NCBI GenBank assembly: GCA_001689495.1
Contig: LUJS01000039.1
Coordinates: 45,348 to 109,347, forward strand
Origin: Bacteroidales bacterium M8
GTDB taxonomy: Bacteria > Bacteroidota > Bacteroidia > Bacteroidales > Muribaculaceae
Length of the DNA: 64,000 bases
Direction: 5' to 3'
Part shown: positions 61,886 through 64,000 of the stretch, one piece after another
Position numbering within the stretch: the first letter of the stretch is position 1
Layout of the letters: every line of letters starts with the position of its first letter
Notes under the pieces: generated by a model
The model's input: only the letters and a program-made list of their open reading frames with translations
What the model was told of the DNA's origin: nothing
Databases searched by the model: none
Translations under genes and position numbers: made by a program

Positions 61886-62524
61886 TCAGTCGTTTTCAGC
61901 CGGAAGATAGCTTATCGTCAGGAATCCCTTGGTGCCCGAGTCGTCCATGAAATCGTCAAGACGCAAGGCCACACGTCGGCCGTCGGGTAGGTTGACCATG
62001 TAGACATCGCCCGAGAGGGTATAGACCGGGGGCATCACCGAGGTGTCGACATCGAGCCACGAGGAGAGGCAGGGATTATGTTCGGATTCGATGTATGACA
62101 GATGTCCGGACATCATACTCGACATATCGGTGATAATGGTCTCGGTGGTATGCACGTCGGCGACGGGAGTACCCGATGCCGATGCGAAATCAAAGCCGTC
62201 GGCAACAGTGACGGTGGCCCCGTTGGTCTTGACGTCATAGCGGTGGACGGCTATGTCCCACGCCGCGGGCGCCGGTTCAGAGACGTCAATGGTCTCGGCA
62301 GACATTGACCGGAAGTCGATGTAGACCCAGTGGGCGTATGATGTGGCGTCTATATATATGGTGCCGGGCTGCGTACGGGTGGCCGGGACGATGAATCCGT
62401 ATGGTGCGGTCGGATCGGTGTCCGGGTCGTTGTAGATGTCGCCGAGTATGCCTTCGCACGACGTGAGGACGAGGAGTGTCGTGCCCGCCATCAGCAGGTG
62501 GGGGAGTTTGGTCGAGATTTTCAT
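61886..62524 (-). CDS. hmuY: HmuY-family heme-binding lipoprotein
   Basis: The start is MKISTKLPHLL at 62524; the longer frame passes through the promoter. The 212-residue protein has a lipoprotein signal (LLMAGTTLLVLTSC, Cys at about 23) and a HmuY-like beta domain with SAHWVYIDFRSM-type strands (here ATSYAHWVYIDFRS) and WDIAVHRYDVKTNG. HmuY-like proteins capture heme at the cell surface for HmuR. It is the first gene of the operon, behind a near-perfect promoter and divergent from a hemerythrin-type regulator. Confidence 0.9.
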   Translation of the reverse strand: MKISTKLPHLLMAGTTLLVLTSCEGILGDIYNDPDTDPTAPYGFIVPATRTQPGTIYIDATSYAHWVYIDFRSMSAETIDVSEPAPAAWDIAVHRYDVKTNGATVTVADGFDFASASGTPVADVHTTETIITDMSSMMSGHLSYIESEHNPCLSSWLDVDTSVMPPVYTLSGDVYMVNLPDGRRVALRLDDFMDDSGTKGFLTISYLPAEND

Positions 62525-62563
62525 TGTCTGTCTGTGATTGTTAGTGATAGATTTTTCTGACGG

Positions 62564-62594
62564 CAAAATTACAATCCCTCCCGTCGGGGGGCAA
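62564..62594 (-). promoter_or_regulatory. Promoter of the heme operon
   Basis: On the minus strand, TTG (complement of 62592-62594), 20 bp, then TAATTTTG (complement of 62564-62571), 40 bases before the hmuY start. The gap to the divergent promoter (62595-62686) is about 90 bases and could hold regulator sites. No clear inverted repeat was found there. Confidence 0.87.
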
Positions 62595-62686
62595 TACTCA
62601 GAAATCGGGTAAATCTGACGGGCGGTCTTAATCATTTTCGATTAGAAACCGGGCAGGGGAGAGGTTTTATCATCATAAATAAGTAT

Positions 62687-62716
62687 TTGGCCGGAGAGAG
62701 GGACTTTGTAATTTTG
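62687..62716 (+). promoter_or_regulatory. Promoter of the hemerythrin-LuxR regulator gene
   Basis: TTG at 62687-62689, 19 bp, then TAATTTTG at 62709-62716. It decides the start at 62744, because the longer frame would begin inside the -33 box. Confidence 0.87.
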
Positions 62717-62743
62717 CATGGGAAAAAGCCCCCCGTCAAAAAC

Positions 62744-63691
62744 ATGAGAGAAAGAGGATATAGGGCAGACGACAAAATGCGCGGACTGCTGCGCGACAAC
62801 AACATGCTGCTGATGGCGGTGAGCAGGTTTGACATTCCGTTCGGATTCGGTGACGACACCGTGGACGGCGTCTGCGCCCGCGCCAATGTCGACACAAATA
62901 CATTTCTGGCCGTGTGCAACACCATCAGTGGCTATCCGGCCGTGGATGACGGACTGTCGCTGCGCGCCCTGACGGGATACCTGCGGAAGGCGCATACGTC
63001 ATTTCTGGACATCACGCTGCCCAGAATACGCCACAGGCTCATAGAGGCGATAAATTATTCGGACTCGGACGACGTGTCGTTTCAGCTGATAAGATTCTAT
63101 GACGATTATGTGGCCGAGGTGCGGCGTCACATGGACTATGAGAACGATACGGTGTTCGCCTATGTCGACGGCCTGCAGGAGGGTAGGGTGGACGACAGTT
63201 TCAGCATAGCGCGGTTTTCGGACAACCACAGCCACATGGCTGCAAGGCTCGACGAACTCAAGGATATATTCATCTATCACTACAGCCGCAGGGACAACCT
63301 GCTGCTCAGCGCCGTCCTGTTTGACATCGTGACCTGCGGCAGAGACCTGATGACCCACTTTGATGTCGAGAACAACCTGTTCGTCCCCGCGGTCGAGAGA
63401 CTCGAACGCACTCTGCACTCAAGGCTCGACACCGACGACGAGACCATCGGACCCGAAGACGACGAGATAACACCCGACATACTTGGCGAACGCGAAAAAG
63501 AAATAATAGGCTGCGTGGCGCGCGGGTTGGCCAACAAAGAGATTGCCGACGAACTGTGCCTGTCCATCCACACCGTGGCCACCCACCGGCGCAATATCAG
63601 CGCCAAGCTCGGCATCCACTCCACCGCCGGCCTCACCATCTTCGCCATCATCCACCACCTCGTCGACCCATCGACCGTCAAACCCCGCTGA
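62744..63691 (+). CDS. Hemerythrin-domain transcriptional regulator with LuxR-type HTH
   Basis: This 315-residue protein has an N-terminal helix region like Ric/ScdA and a hemerythrin-like domain at about 80-225. Its candidate metal ligands are His84, His129, Glu133, His162 or His164, His205 and Glu209 (KAHTSFLD, RRHMDYEND, DNHSHM, MTHFDVENN). A LuxR-type helix-turn-helix follows at about 248-310 (LGEREKEIIGCVARGLANKE). A di-iron centre could sense oxygen, NO or iron. It is divergent from the heme operon, so control of hmu genes is likely but not shown. Confidence 0.85.
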   Translation: MRERGYRADDKMRGLLRDNNMLLMAVSRFDIPFGFGDDTVDGVCARANVDTNTFLAVCNTISGYPAVDDGLSLRALTGYLRKAHTSFLDITLPRIRHRLIEAINYSDSDDVSFQLIRFYDDYVAEVRRHMDYENDTVFAYVDGLQEGRVDDSFSIARFSDNHSHMAARLDELKDIFIYHYSRRDNLLLSAVLFDIVTCGRDLMTHFDVENNLFVPAVERLERTLHSRLDTDDETIGPEDDEITPDILGEREKEIIGCVARGLANKEIADELCLSIHTVATHRRNISAKLGIHSTAGLTIFAIIHHLVDPSTVKPR

Positions 63692-63767
63692 AAACTGCCC
63701 CAAAACCACCCGAAAACCCTCAAACAACAAAAAAACGCCACAAAATCGAAAAAAATCCCCAAAAAAT

Positions 63768-63798
63768 TTGGTGAGTCCAAAAAAAGTCCCTACCTTTG
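63768..63798 (+). promoter_or_regulatory. Promoter of tRNA-Phe
   Basis: TTG at 63768-63770, 20 bp, then TACCTTTG at 63791-63798, about 18 bases before the mature tRNA. Confidence 0.85.
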
Positions 63799-63816
63799 CA
63801 GTGCAAAAACAAACAA

Positions 63817-63889
63817 GGTGCCATAGCTCAGTTGGTAGAGCAAAGGACTGAAAATCCTTGTGTCCCCGGTTCGATTCCTGGTGGCACCA
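63817..63889 (+). tRNA. tRNA-Phe (anticodon GAA)
   Basis: The cloverleaf is complete: acceptor GGTGCCA/TGGCACC (perfect 7 bp), D stem GCTC/GAGC, anticodon loop CTGAAAA with GAA, T-loop TTCGATT. The 3' CCA is not encoded as such. It is followed by a hairpin and by short direct repeats. Confidence 0.96.
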
Positions 63890-63903
63890 CCCAAGCAAAG
63901 ATT

Positions 63904-63940
63904 AAATCGCTAATTCTTACAGAGTTGGCGATTTTTCTTT
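63904..63940 (+). terminator. Terminator after tRNA-Phe
   Basis: AAATCGC and GCGATTT (63904-63910 with 63928-63934) form a 7-bp stem with a long loop, followed by TTCTTTT. Confidence 0.7.
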
Positions 63941-63966
63941 TAGTCACTATCGCCCGTAGTCACTAT
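63941..63966 (+). repeat. 10-bp direct repeat at the window edge
   Basis: TAGTCACTAT occurs at 63941-63950 and again at 63957-63966, 6 bases apart, just after the tRNA-Phe terminator. The remaining bases to the window end hold no recognisable gene start. Confidence 0.75.
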
Positions 63967-64000
63967 AATAGTGGGTCAGCGGATTTTCCCGGTGGGCGGA

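Overview
This window reads as a chromosome segment of a fairly high-GC member of the Bacteroidales (Bacteroidota). A Muribaculaceae-like gut bacterium is my best guess, but the family is not proven. The reasons are: a short primary sigma factor of the Bacteroidota type; many promoters with TTG, about 19-20 bp, then TAnnTTTG, rather than -35/-10 boxes; few Shine-Dalgarno sequences; lineage families such as DUF4270, DUF4422 and DUF4861; a long Rho with a large disordered insert; and an HmuYRSTUV-type heme operon.

Layout. 1-7055: carA (partial) and carB, enolase and pyrophosphate-dependent phosphofructokinase. 7131-12432: a RelA/SpoT-family protein with a macro-like partner, then lrp, mtaB and a glycosyltransferase. 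12436-18171: oxidoreductase and hydrolase, an OmpA-domain protein, Nudix, YjbQ, a DUF4422 glycosyltransferase and UDP-galactopyranose mutase. 18272-20361: two exported proteins (rhamnogalacturonan acetylesterase-like and DUF4861). 20507-23965: rpoD, a truncated glycogen-synthase-like protein and a DUF4270 lipoprotein. 24037-25562: tRNA-Thr followed by an AT-rich toxin/antitoxin/SecB-like chaperone module. 25662-33446: der, rho, a ClC transporter, a sugar transferase and tsaC. 33598-37194: crcB, cdsA, a GH13 lipoprotein and a SanA-like protein. 37207-40761: a zeta-like kinase pair and a tatA-tatC-mtnN-luxS-ATPase operon. 40931-44599: an unrecognised multigene locus ending in a Ycf46-like AAA+ ATPase; one of its genes is split by a perfect 25-bp tandem duplication. 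44639-49568: fabD and the dTDP-rhamnose genes rfbACDB, with a structured repeat and a decayed toxin-antitoxin remnant in the middle. 49660-54213: one 1517-residue HSP90/sacsin-like ATPase with a DUF3883 nuclease-like end. 54257-62594: the heme operon hmuYRSTUV on the minus strand, divergent from a hemerythrin-LuxR regulator. 63817-63889: tRNA-Phe, followed by short direct repeats at the window edge.

How it fits together. Most of the window is housekeeping: pyrimidine/arginine precursor synthesis, glycolysis, stringent response, translation quality, Tat export, envelope sugars. Three or four accessory insertions sit between these blocks: the toxin-antitoxin-chaperone module, the zeta-like pair, the AAA+ locus and the HSP90-DUF3883 gene. 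The AAA+ locus is the best candidate for an undescribed system. Its disrupted gene could be a phase-variable switch, because removing one 25-bp copy restores a single 349-residue frame whose stop overlaps the ATPase start.
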